A stretch of 64,000 bases of DNA, from contig NC_091933.1 of NCBI RefSeq assembly GCF_041260155.1, forward strand, positions 35,751,293-35,815,292, read 5' to 3'. Source of the stretch: Ptychodera flava. Its lineage: Eukaryota > Hemichordata > Enteropneusta > Ptychoderidae. The notes beneath the pieces were generated by a model that saw only the letters and a program-made list of their open reading frames with translations, searched no databases and was not told where the DNA came from. The position numbers and the translations under genes were made by a program. The number at the start of each line of letters is the position of its first letter. Position 1 is the stretch's first letter. This document shows, in pieces, positions 49,500-61,733 of the stretch.

Positions 49500-50474
49500 T
49501 GTGAAAGTTGCTGGTAGTTTTCTATCTCATAAGCTAAATGTTTGTTCTTGTTCTAGTTTATAAAAAGCTTGCTATATATGTGATACAAATTACTGTTGCC
49601 TTGGTAATGATTCTTGAGATTTGGTAAATGTCATATTCTAAAGGCAAATTTTATAGCAGTGATGACACAGCATCGTCTGATCATGACACCTAATTAGCAT
49701 AGAAAACTGCTCTTCATATCTATTCAAATGTACCGTGAACTCCAACACAGCTTACAAATGTATACACCACCAGATACTGTAATTTTACCAATGTGAAATG
49801 CACATCCCTGGACACAGTGGCTTTACCATCGTGAGCAGCAAAGAGGTTCTAATTGCAAGTCATGTATCCAACGGACAAGGGGATATTGTCATGCCATCAA
49901 CACTCACACTACTTGCAACTCACAAACTTGTACTAATGACATCAAAAGGCAAGTCATTCCTGTAAAAATTATTATTACTCAGAAATAAAAAATGAAATCT
50001 TCAAAATATCCAGAACTTTTCATTTATAAATCAATATGAGCTGTACATATAAGACACAATGTATCTTAACAGTATTGTTTAAGGTAGTAATATGACAAAG
50101 TGAAATTGAGCAAGAAAATGTGATATACAGCTGCAAGTGCTAGTTCTTTGAATATCTCGGTCTTTTATGAAAGGTTGATGTGAGTTTCTGTAAATCAAAA
50201 CATTTGCCTCAACCATAAGCTAAGAAAAATTGTTATTCATATAAAAATATAGAAGTAGTCTAGTTTGACAATAAAAAATGAACATTGTTTTTGTTGTGTG
50301 GGGTTTCTATTTGGGAACTAAATTATTGAATTTCATTTGGAATATATGAAGAATTGGACCTAAATTTTATGAAAACAACCTGTTTAAGAGCACAGGAATG
50401 AGACACACAAGTAATCTCAGAGGCCAATGTCAGATTAACTCAGATTGACAGATGAGACATACTTATGGACCACA
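49500..50474. other. Spacer between the convergent transposon genes
   Basis: Holds the 3' ends of the YqaJ gene (+) and the transposase gene (-). No coding sequence is recognised. Confidence 0.5.
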
Positions 50475-53400
50475 CTATCTCTTCACAAGTGGTTCATAGA
50501 GATTGCACAATGCTGCAGCAACTACTAACATCTGATTAGCAACAGGTTTCAAAGTCAATGGTATGGTACGAGATAGAAGTGAAAAATTTTTTATTCTTTC
50601 AATGGCTCTTTCAACATGAATACGTAAACGGGCAATATTCCGAGTCTGAACAATTTCATTTAAACTTAAATGTTTCCCCTTACCCCATGTACATTTGCGT
50701 GTAAAAGGTGGAACTGCAAGATCAGCATGCCTCTTTAAACATAAATCTCGAATCAAAAAGCCTCTATCAGCCATGACCAAGTCCCCCCTTTCAAGTAAAT
50801 CAATTATCCCACATTCCTTGGTAATATGGCGGTCAGACGCATTTCCTCCCCACAACTTTGAAATAAAACTGATATATCCATCTGGAGTGATACCAATAAG
50901 GGCTTTACAAGTATTCCGTGATTTGTAATTAGAGTATGTTATGTATTGTGCTTTCGGCATTGATGGCTTTTGGATATAAAATTCTGTACAGTCAATAATA
51001 ACTCTGGTTGCCCTATACTTCATCTTAAAACTGTGAGGCATATTTTTAATATTTTTCTTTGGATGGCCACTTTAAAAGAGGTGACATTGCATTACTCATA
51101 ACAGTAATCCAAGTAATAAAAATCTGGGATACACGGGTGGCTGATGTACTGAACATATCAGCCAAATAAATAATGACAGTCCCTGTCGAAGCCTTAAAAG
51201 TGTGATTAGGAACTCTTGAAAAGGGCGAAGCTTCCTATTCCTTCCTGGTTTTTTATAGGTGGATCTCTCATTATGTTGTCCATCATTATTCATTTCTCTG
51301 AAAAAAATGTAGAAAGTTTAATTAGTAAAAAAATTCATGAAAAACCTTGTGACCATTATTAGTCCAAAGCATAAGCTGCTCTTGAACTGTCTGGTTCAAA
51401 CAACAAAGTACTTTAAAGGGGAAGTTCACCAAGGATGATTTTTACATATGTGCTAGCTTTGGGGTTGGTTATTCAAGAACACCACTTTCACCATTTCTAA
51501 CATATTTTACAGAAACAGCTAAAAATAATAGCTGAAGTTGCATTTTAGGGCTTCATATCATGGGTTTGACTCATGGGAAAAAATGTCAAGCTTGATGCTT
51601 TCATCAGCTGTTACGAAAGGGATCCACTTCAAAATGGGTATTGTTCGTTGACTCACGTTACACAGATTATGTGTGTCTGTACATGAGTGGAAGAATAATG
51701 CCATTATCATTGGAAAATGGTCCATTCCGTATCACATGATGAAGTGCCAAGCTTTGCATTTTTTTCCCTGAAGCAAAAGCCTCTAGCAATGCAACTTCTG
51801 GTACTATTTTCGATCTGTTTTTGTTTAAAATTCTGCATGTTGAAAATGGCGACAGTGGCGTGTCTTGAATAACTGACCCCAAAGCTAGCACATATGTAAA
51901 AATCAGCCATGGTGAACTTCCCCTTTAATGAAAATCATTTCCTTTAACCTCCATCACTCCTTACATAACGTACACTATGTATTTTTTCCTTCTATAAATA
52001 CAATTCAAATGCATCAGCCATACTTTGTCATTTCCACTGAAAACAAATAATATTTGAAAGCCCTTCCAAAGTCATGCTCATCCACCTGATAACCCTGGAG
52101 CTGTATAACAAATATTACTGGGGTAGGGCCACAAAAATGTTTGTCAAATATGATAGAATAAAATAGAAACAAGGTAAGTACCTGACACTAGATTTTCCAC
52201 GCCAGTATCTGATGGTTTTACCACTAGCTGTTGTTGCTGACACAATGTCAAATACATCAGTAAGTTGGCTCCTTGATTTTATACCTATTGATAAATGCAT
52301 ATTTTATATCAAAACAAGGATGAATAGCTGAAATGACTTGAAAAATACAATTAAAAGGTCCATGATTAATAATTTTGTACTATAAAGAAATGCAGTTAGT
52401 ATAACATAGATGACCTCACTAAAAATTCTCTGATTTTAAACAAAGATATATCCTAAGGGGTGGACCATAAGATATTCAGGGGGTCTCGAAGACGCATGAG
52501 GTGGCAATTCTTTTTCTCAGCAAGCTTCACAGGATTTTTTTATCTTTTCAGTCCTTTTTTTTTTGTAAAGCCATCTGTGGCTGGATTTTATTTTCATTTA
52601 TGTCTGCTAGGAATAGTTTTCAAAAATATTCCCAACTCCGCCCCCCCCCTATTACAAATTGTCAACCCCTCAGGAGGAAGGTGAAACTTGCTTCAATTTC
52701 CAAGTCACAAGTGATTTGAACTATATTCATGATTATTTCAGTACATGGGGAAAGTACAAATATGTCAAAGTAGGTTTTATGCAACTGAAGCATAAAATTG
52801 CAGATTCGACCAAATAAAAACTAGGAAATTCAAACAATACATGTTCAGACACCATTAAACATTACCAAGAACAAATGAGAACAATGACTGAAGGACCGAA
52901 TGGGAGGAAAAGAACTATGTGTCTAAAGTATAAAAAAATTAGCAATGATTGGAAAAAGATTCTAAGGTCCCTCAGACGAACCTGAACATCAAATTTCAAA
53001 GCATATTTCTGGCTTTATGTATATTTCCTACTGCCTCACAAGTACTGAAATGGAAACTCAAGTAAGAGTCATCTATACGCAGTCAATACCTTGATACAGT
53101 TGATATAAACTGTCTATCTCATGGTGTAAGTATGATTCAAGGAGAAAATACTCTACCTGTGTATTTCATACAGCTCTTATCATCTTTAAGAATACTTTCA
53201 ACAGTCAAGTCTCGCCGTAGTGTTTCAGTGTCATTTAGAACAGTCTCCAATTTATGAATCTTCTGTTTTAAAAGCAAATTTTCTTCTTTAATTTGTAATA
53301 GATGTGACCCTGAAATCAAAAAATAACAAGTTTCACTTTACTGTCTAAAAGGGACATTATCTGTTATTGCCTGTAATTTTAGACTGCGAATAAAATATCC

Positions 53401-55056
53401 TTTCTGTGTATCAACAACAGAACTGTGATTAAGAATCAAAGGACCTGGCCAGAGAGACAGGCCCAGGGGATGAAGGAAATAAGAGATAAGTGCACAAATA
53501 ATAAAATGAGGAACAGATAGCTATCTGAAAGGGATGGGTACACAATAAAAACAAGGTACAATGAAATCTCATAACAGTATCAAATATATAAAACACTGTG
53601 CAGAAAAGGTTTTCTAAAAGAAGATTGTGGATACCTGTGATTTCTGTTTGAGTAGCAACACATACACTGGAAACTTCATCCACATCAGTTTTGCAATATA
53701 AGTGATCTTCACTGGGTGGGCTGGTGACAGTAAAGACTCCATCTGACAATCAAAAGATGGCAAAATCGATTATTTATTTCTCAATTTGGCAACTATACAT
53801 TTGAGGAATACAGTCATTTACTGTAAAATTACAAGACCTACGTGGGTAATTCCCCACTATCAACTTCCCTTGCAATGTTCCGATCTTCCTTAGAAAACAT
53901 TGTCCTTCTTACCTTCCGCCAGTCTCCTTTTTTTCATTCTCTATGAATTTGAAAGACTGTAGGGAGACTGGATTAGCATGGCATGGTATGTGCTGGTCAA
54001 TGAAAACATTGAAAGTTCTTAATTAATGTCTACCCATGGGAAAATAGAAACATTGCCTGGGATATTGGTAGGGACTTTTCAAGTATGGTATCCGGTCCAA
54101 TATCGCCTTAGAATTCATCATAAATATGAAAAACACACTTTCGGCAAAGCCACTATATTATTTCTGTGGAACACGTTCGTTCAAAAGACATGTTATGTGC
54201 GTATATGGACGCGGACGCTAACACAAAGGACACATTTGACGCGCGCGCATACGCGCAGTAAAAAGTAATATTTAGGTCACAAAGATTCACTAAATGCTTA
54301 AAATCGACTTACTTTTATAAATTATAGCATCCCGACTTACTTATAACCGTAATAAAACATGTTTGTCCATTCTCTATCCAAAATTATTCGAATTTTCCTT
54401 CACGCAAACTATTTATAGGCACGTTTTGACAGCAGACGACAATGATGAAATGGCCAGTGTACCCATCTTACGCGATCGACAGCGTGATGAATATACAAAT
54501 AGGCAATAAAAATACTTACATTCAGAATCAGATGCAACCTTCGCAAGCAGGACGTTAAAAATGATGAACTCACCTTTCATGGAGACAGGCGGAATACGTT
54601 TTTGAGTTCCGTAATGATACTCAACTTCAAGTTCAAGAGATGGGCTTGAGTTGGTCTCCAGAACCACCAGATCATGCAACTCCTCCGCTGGCTGTAGTAC
54701 TTTATGGTTCTCGACCCCTCGGTTTAACTGCCACTGGTTTCTGGGACGGGATGGATCCGAAGAATGGCCCCAATCATTATAAGGAAATTTATGAGGCACA
54801 ATATTGTGACTCCAGTCGCCAGGAGAAGGGAGATTGTCAGAATCAAAGTGCCGCGAGCAAACCCTTGAAAATTGTTGGGGAGCCAGGACGGTTCTCGACG
54901 GCAACTATCGATCCACTTACGGCGAAGATATTTCTGCGATATCCGATGGGGAAATGGATGAAAAGTCACCCCAGACATCCATGGGTACTTTCCTAAATTT
55001 AGGAGTTTCCGGGTGTGAGCTTTGCAGTCCCGTACTGCACACTGGAACTCGGGCAT
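50475..55056 (-). pseudogene. THAP/HTH/DDE transposase of the ISL2EU element
   Basis: Exons on the - strand with GT-AG borders: 54574-55056, 53635-53742, 53157-53309, 52182-52284 and 50475-51296, about 555 residues. The N-terminal THAP zinc finger (CAVRDC ... VCSRHF) would bind the ends. A coiled-coil segment follows (LLLKQKIHKLETVLNDTETL), then HTH_Tnp_4-like sequence (FQEFLITLLRLRQGLS, ADMFSTSATRVSQIFITWI), then the DDE_4 nuclease: first Asp in VIIDCTEF, second in MADRGF, Glu in HVERAIERI. The catalytic triad is intact. Disruptions: one-base shifts inside the THAP domain (near 54880), in the HTH (near 51180) and in an A-rich run before MPHSFK (near 51050). The ATG at 55056 starts MPEFQCAVRDC, normal for THAP proteins. 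An intron carries a MITE at 51417. Confidence 0.87.
51417..51924. mobile_element. Kolobok-like MITE nested in the transposase intron
   Basis: Inverted termini of ~65 bp begin AGGGGAAGTTCACC and are flanked by TTAA (51413-51416, 51925-51928). No coding capacity. Inserted after the host transposon was in place. Confidence 0.88.
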
Positions 55057-55432
55057 CTTCTTAGCAACCACTGAGTAAATTACGACAGTCGCTGATAAAT
55101 ATGTCCTACCTCTGTTCGGAAGTACGCATATTGCGGTCAATGCGCATGCGCACAAACTTAAATCTCACGAGAGTTCGCAATTCGAAAATCAGGAATTGCA
55201 AATCCGGAGATGTTTTCAGAAAAAAGTATCTCAACTTGACCTACAAGTGCTCCATTGTATTTTGTGATTGATTATGATTTACGTTTGCGATGTAAAGTTA
55301 CGATACTTTGAGTTGTTAATCTTATTATTCATATTCACGGGCATGTAAACAAACCATTACTGTGTATTGTGGTCAGTCACGTGGTTCAGCTCGACCAATC
55401 GAAATGCGACGGGCAGCGCATGGTAATATAAT

Positions 55433-56674
55433 GAATTTTAATTGTCGAATGTGCCCAACTGTGCGCATGGTTGTGTACTTGTCGTGTGGTACATGGTAAG
55501 CAAGAGCAACCATTAGAACAAGTGACGTGTCAATGTGTGAAACTTACGTTACTAAACCAAACTCTCCACATGAAAATGAGACTAAACCACAGTTACTTGT
55601 TGGTTGCGAGGCCGCTCTGGCTTACGCGCTCCATAGGTCTAGACGAGTGTACACTATAGACGCAGAGCGCACGTAGCGACGTGCGAGTAAGGTCGAAGGT
55701 TACAGCAGATCATCAGCGATCATTTCTCGAAAAGAGGTATTGTATTTTTCTGCCAGCTTGCGATACCTGCCAAAAAGCATTTGAATGTAGAAACAAGTCT
55801 TCCTTTGGTGTAACCTTGACCACAGAGTAATATCATAGACAGAGTGGCAACAGCTATTGTTTAAGGCGTGAAGCGGTTACGTAAGCAATCCATGTTTGCC
55901 TCGCCTCACGAAGCTCTTGGCTCTCTTTTTCGAAGAGTGCCGACCATGCACCCTTCGGTAATTTTCGGATTTTCACCAATTGTTAAGCGAAAGAATGTTC
56001 GACAAAGCTTGTCGTGTGGTGCTGATCGGAATTGATGTGCTGGCGAAAACGGGAGTGTTTTGAGCTTCAGGAAAGTGGATTTTACCGTTTTAAAAATTCC
56101 TCTCATATTTTCATGAATATATAATGAGTGTGTTTGAACCAAATTTGAAAGTCTTTTATCGATACTGTCTGGTTTTACTCAATGGTTTACGGTCAGTCAT
56201 ACCGTCTTTTACACGTGCGCCAAGAAAGGACATGTTTATGAAACTGCTGGCGTGTTATGTTTTGATTGGCGTGAGGCAGTGTTTCTGGCCTGAGAGCTCA
56301 CAAAGTAACTATGGTTGCTACGCGACTGGCAGTACGATGCCATCTCGTCGTATGTTTCGCATAATCTCGTGTAATTATCAACCACAAACCAAGCTTCCAA
56401 AAAGTTTAACACCATCATTTTAATATGAAAAGCCAATAGTCTACCGAGACGACCATGGAACAAAAGGCATGCAAGTGTTGCCACTCTGTCTATGATACTC
56501 TATGCCTTGACTTAGCAGTTTGTAAGAGAGATGGCTTTGTCTCTCTACAAAATCACCATATGAACTGCATGCTCTTGCATATCGAATAAGCTGGGAAATG
56601 TATACCCCATAAGCTGGTGAGAGTAAGGTGTGAGGTGTGGGAAATTGATGATACTAAAGTGGAAATCATTTCTC
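55433..56674. other. Spacer between ISL2EU element and duplication copy C
   Basis: No gene is recognised. It contains the TIR element described at 55831-56497. Confidence 0.5.
55831..56497. mobile_element. Short TIR element (~667 bp)
   Basis: Perfect 22-bp inverted ends: TATCATAGACAGAGTGGCAA(CA) and its complement. The interior has no transposase motif. No direct target duplication is visible; the CAGAGTGGCAACA core recalls hAT termini but this is not proof. Confidence 0.65.
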
Positions 56675-57923
56675 TTTAAGTTTGTTTCATCCCGTGAACC
56701 GAAGTGAAAGGTGAAACACTGACCTGCACTGTAGGTCCTGTTGAGATACTTGGCCACACTAGCCACATCAAACCATGGACATCCTTTTTCGGCCATGATA
56801 AACTATGTTTCAAAACGTTTGGACAGAATGACGTGAAGTAATAGATATAGATATACGCTAAACGGCATTTCTGCCTATATCACAGTATAATTACAAAATG
56901 AATATTGTGTAACATTTAACCATCTGGTGATAACCCAACTGCAAAATACAGAACCACAATATGTCAAAGACAAATCAACTGAATAAACATTGATAATTTA
57001 ATAAGAATCCATGCCATAGTTCTGAAATTACAAACACTGATAAAGTTTCACTAATGTAGTTATTCATCTCAGACGTATGCTGGTTGTATAACTTGTCACA
57101 TGATAAGAGTGGCAAAAATTGCTTTCAATTTAAGAAGGCAATCTATTTACATTAATTACAATACCTTTTGTTGCATAATAAATAATATGTGGCAGATGGT
57201 AGTTGCCGGAAAAAAGGAAAATATTTTTCCAAACTTGTCTGAGATGAAGAATTTTTTCCTACAAAAGAGAATCATGGCTTGTCCTCAGGGCAGAGTCCAA
57301 TACTGTACCATTAAGTCTGAAAAGTTAGAGCTTATGCATCTAAAATTGTGATTTATTCCATGCAATCGTACATAATTACTTGAAGGTCAGGGTGTCTACC
57401 CTTAGGTAGTGCATTGTGCAGTGTTATAGCTAATTCGATAGATTTGCACATAGTAATACAGTAGTATGTCCTAATATTGTCATGTTCTTTTCATTCTCTC
57501 AGTTCAGTATGTACAAAGTATCAGAATTTACTGCACTGCATGTTTACACCAGTGTTATTGTCGATTCATGACATTGGACGTACACAACATTCTTTGGACA
57601 TTACACTCTTCAACTTATATTTTTGATAAACTGACAAACCTCTCCTTAGATATGGAATTAATGATGAACATTGATAAAGTTACATAACATTCTTCAAAAC
57701 TGCATATTGGTCTTTTGTTTGTGATGTAGTTGTGTGAAACGTGAAATTCTTCAATATTAGAGTAATTTAATACTAGAACTCGATCCGTGGTCGAAAATTT
57801 CGTGTAAAAGCTTGCTTGTCGAATTCTTAACCATGAATGTCGCTGTCAAACACATTCGTGGTCAGTCTATTTTCAAGCAAACGATGAATTCGTAGGACAC
57901 TATTGGAAACACAACGGAGCATA

Positions 57924-60900
57924 TTACGACGAATAAGACCAGAGTAAGAACTCTTCAGGGAAAGGGTAGCCGAACAATTGAAAATCGTTTTCATACAGTC
58001 TGTATAGCTTTACTATCTCCTCGGTAGACAGCGTAGAATAGTATCTTTTGAGAGTTTCAATGTTCGAACTGTTAGTCACATGAGTGTCGGTGAGTGGAAA
58101 GCTAACTAAACGATCGACGCTGGCTCTTCTCAGGACATACTGAACGTCCTCTGCCAGGTTCTCGAATTTGCCAATGATGTCGTAGTTTATGCTGCAAACG
58201 GAGCAGAGCTGGTCCATGGGTCGCCAATGTCCATCGAATTGTGCAGAATCGGTTGTGTTGATGACATAGCGGACAAAGTCCTTGAATTGTATGCCGGTCT
58301 TCTCACCACTCAGTCTCATTGAGAGGCTCGAATTGAATCGATAACCGGGTATAATCTGAGGACCATATTTAGGCAAGAAAGCCCGACTCGTCCTTTGCTC
58401 AAAAACTTCAAATTTGTTGCGATAGGCCGACAGCAGACGCGCAAAGGGATGACGGACAAACATGAATTTGAGATAGCTTTCAGTTCGTTTTACTTTCTCT
58501 CTGTTGTTTAGTTTATTTAGAGAGGGATAGAAGCGACCGTATTTTCCATGGACAACGCTGTGATGGATACCGTTTGTGGACTTCTCGAGACCCATCAGTA
58601 CTAACCATACCCTTCGCCAACTTGTACACGCCACCTTTGGGACCGAACAATACAATAGCTTGTACTGGTCGTTATACAGGATAATCCCACGCCCTGAGTT
58701 CTTCCTTCCAATAGCATGGCACAGTTTTTGCAGAACATGTTTCCGTTTCTCGTTGATATCCGCTTTGTCTTTGTCTTTCTGTTGAGAAAAAGCAACAGTC
58801 CCTTTTTACTCCTGTTTGACTCCTGCTTTGCTTAGTTGATTGTTTTTTGATTCGCTTGGATGATCTTAGTAATGATTTGTAACATGACTGTTATTTATGA
58901 AATTGTTCGTATATTCCACATATCATGTGTCATGTTTGTCTGTCCACCGATCTGTCTACAAACTTTGTCTTTCTCTCTGTGTGCCTTTTTCTAATTATTT
59001 TCTACTCTTTCTCGCTTATCTCTCTCCCGGCCTCTTTTTCTACACACAAAATATACATCGTATAATTTAGCGTCCCCCCCTGACACCAGCATTTAGTTCG
59101 ATGGATCCATATATTCGGATGTTAAGCAATTGGAAGTTCTAACGGGACAGGGCCAGGGCAGACAATAGTTTTAATGTGTTCACATCCTCCAGAGCATCAG
59201 CACTGTACCTTCTTTCTCAGACATTTACCAGATTTGTCGAAGATTTTTTGAATTTGAAGATGTTTGTTGGTGACACTAATGACAGACTTCGGTACTTGAC
59301 AGAAAATTGTGACAGCACGGTTGTCGAGTATCACTTATTGTTGGAAGCATTGAAATCCGTCGACAAAATGTTACTCTAATTTATCTTTTCCGGGGCGAGT
59401 TTGCCCTAGGTGTTAGTTGTGATTAACCTTTTACACATTGAGATCAAAAGATGGTTTCCTTTTATTAATTTTCAGTGCATAAAATAAAGAATAAATAATT
59501 AAATAAATTTTGAGCGTTATAGTGTCTTCAAAGTGGACATTTTGAAGGCTGGGTCTCACAACAAGAAAAGGAGACTTTGTAGAGATTAGACCGAATAAAC
59601 AAATATGTTTCCAGTAAATCGATTGACCCAATTTAAGAACCCCGAACTTAAAGGTATACTGTCACCTGTTCCAATTTTGCCACAGTCACCATGAAAAGAG
59701 AAAATCTAACCAATCACAGATTTTAAGAGGGTGGCCGCTTTTTAAAAACAGCGCCCTCACATGGGCATTTTGAATACCAAGAAACTCCCTTTGACCATAT
59801 ATGGGCATATTTAGATTATAGGTGACTGTATACCTCTAAACATGTTTTCCTAAACTTTGGTTTATTTGATGACTTAAATACTAAAAAAATTCCCGATCGA
59901 CCTAACCTTTTTCGTGAGGGCATATTAACGGTCATGAAATACAACTGGCGAGAGAGCAATACAAAAAAAAAATCATTTTTTCGAACATAGTTTTATAAAT
60001 GTGCGTCATGTGGCCTATGTTTTTGTGCGTTCTCCTTGTGGTTTTCCTGATGTCAAATGAACCGCTTAGATCAGGACTCATTTCCGAAGCCTGTGTAGTA
60101 AATTAAAGGGAAGGGGTCGTCGGAACTGCGCGTGTGCGAGTTTCTTGTTTACAAACAATGTATTTCATGCATAATATCTGGATACATCATGTCAACATAT
60201 ACAGCTGCAACATTTAAATTTTACGATGTACATGTTAACAATATTGGATTCGAACTCACAACATACAGTATCCAGTCACCAAGAAGAGAAGCAACAGACA
60301 TAACTGCTCGGCCAAATCCCCACTCTCAAAAAAGAGTGGTTCAATAACCGAGTTTACAGTTGTTACAATTTTTCTGACTATGACCCCTTCCACACGTTGT
60401 AGAGCTAAGAAGCACTCACGCTCGTACACTCACTATCACACATCGGACACAAACTTTATCTAAGCAATGGATGCATTACTTTACTGGGCGAAAGACAGCC
60501 TCGGGGAAAATTCTGTCCACCAGCAGAGTTATCAACCCAGGGTAGAAACTATGGTGTTTACAATCGGGATCGAACTCACAACATACGGTATCCAGTCAAC
60601 AATTATGTTTTAACTTTCATCAATCACCAAAGTTTTGAGCAGAGTTCCGTCGAAACCCAGCCTTCATGTTTTCAAAATCTTATCTTTGCGTGAAAATCTT
60701 CAATGTACACATTCTCTGTAGCGTTAACACAGGATATTGTGGCCATTTTTGATTTTAAATATCGGTTAATTTTGGGTTTCTTATTTGTTTCTCTTTTCCA
60801 AAAACGTTGCACTGTGACTCCTGATTTCAATACTTCATAACGAAAGAAAATTGTTTAAAGTTTCCCGAGGAAAGTTTGGGCAAAAGTTCATTTACATCTT

Positions 60901-61584
60901 TATTTCGAAGTATTTCTGACATAACCAAGAAAATAACTTTTATGTGAAGCGTCGAGGATTATAAAATTTGTTCTGAATTCCGTCAATCACCGCCTTGTCA
61001 ACCTACCAGAATAATCCTTTTAATTTAGGGCCATGTCACTTTTAAATAGTGTAATATGCATCCAGTTATTGGGCTTCGCCTGTTGGATGTCATATAAATA
61101 AATAAATAAATAAATAAATAAATGAATAAATAAATAAATAAATAAATAAGCAATAGAAAGTCAGTGAAATTGATTTATATGTTAAGTCAAAAAAACTAGA
61201 TTTCAGAACCATAATTATCTGAGCTCACCATGTGTGAAGGAAGAACTACGAGTCCGTTCTGTCGGTCACGTGATTCTATCATTCTTGTATCCATTGGTGA
61301 CAGAGATATATTACAAATCTTCCATGCATTGTAAAGATTCTTCACATCTAAAGATGAACATATACACATCTCCATCATCACAATATTAACTTTGCAAATA
61401 AAAAAGGAATCGTTTCAGCATTGATAAATAAAAGGTAGAAATGTGAAACACTAGATATCACACGATTTTAAAGCAGGCACAGAAATTTACCTCCTGAGAC
61501 CAACAGACGACTGAAAATCCAAGATACCGGCAGAGTTACACAAAGGAGCAGCAGTAAATACACATGTGTCCTCTTACATGCCAT
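57924..61584 (-). CDS. Carbohydrate sulfotransferase 3, intact (HNK-1/CHST8-14-like)
   Basis: Golgi type II sulfotransferase that would use PAPS to sulfate a glycan. Exons 61491-61584, 61229-61347 and 57924-58778 join in phase (1, then 0) to 355 residues. Exon 1 gives a short cytoplasmic MACKRTHVY and a leucine-rich signal anchor. Exon 2 is a stem region (NLYNAWKICNISLSPMDTRM). Exon 3 is catalytic: SVPKVACTSW at 116-125 binds the 5'-phosphosulfate, FVRHPFARLLSAYRNKF from 178 binds the 3'-phosphate, and the C-terminus has YRLYENDFQLFGYPF, the usual family ending. The closest group is CHST8-14, and the acceptor sugar cannot be told. The start is the only ATG before the anchor. A Harbinger-like element lies 150 bp upstream of the ATG. 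The duplicate at 29230 is frameshifted. Confidence 0.92.
59652..59835. mobile_element. 184-bp MITE with TTAA-type flanks
   Basis: Ends AGGTATACTGTCACC and its near complement (GGTGACTGTATACCT). Flanked by TTAA on the left and CTAA on the right, a one-base-decayed duplication. Absent from copy B. Kolobok-like by its target, otherwise unassigned. Confidence 0.7.
60245..60322 (-). repeat. tRNA-derived SINE or tRNA pseudogene, copy C
   Basis: Partner of 31445-31520 with the same A-box and B-box words on the - strand and a few substitutions, so the insertion predates the segmental duplication. Confidence 0.6.
61096..61149. repeat. (AAAT)n microsatellite, copy C
   Basis: Shorter partner of the array at 32260, with one AATG variant. 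Confidence 0.97.
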
Positions 61585-61733
61585 CACCCTGATCTGGAAT
61601 TAATATATGGAGTTTGAAAAGGTTAATCTCCTGATATATCTTTTGATAATATGCTTGATTTAAGAGGTATGAAGTAGCAGTGTTGAATCAGGTAGCACAT
61701 GTTACCCGAGTGATACCACATAAGGTACACTTA

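Larger units (their letters stand above)
42796..55432. mobile_element. ISL2EU (IS4EU) DNA transposon, two genes, decayed
   Basis: About 12.6 kb with two convergent genes: SWIM/YqaJ on + (43192-49499) and THAP/HTH/DDE transposase on - (50475-55056). A YqaJ nuclease beside an IS4-like THAP transposase is the known hallmark of ISL2EU, a relative of PIF/Harbinger. Inner inverted repeats of ~50 bp sit at 43084-43137 and 55148-55200 (CCTGATTTTCGAATTGCGAA and complement). The outer ends are defined by the derivative at 23329. The left end begins with a ~165-bp palindrome; the right end is CATGGTAATATAAT. The exact termini and target duplication could not be fixed. Both genes carry disruptive changes, so this copy is probably not autonomous. 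Confidence 0.85.

Noticed and set aside
52453-52680. A sequence resembling the Harbinger-like terminus (GGGGTGGACCATAAGATA)
   Set aside because: No matching opposite end or target duplication was found nearby; possibly a broken end only.
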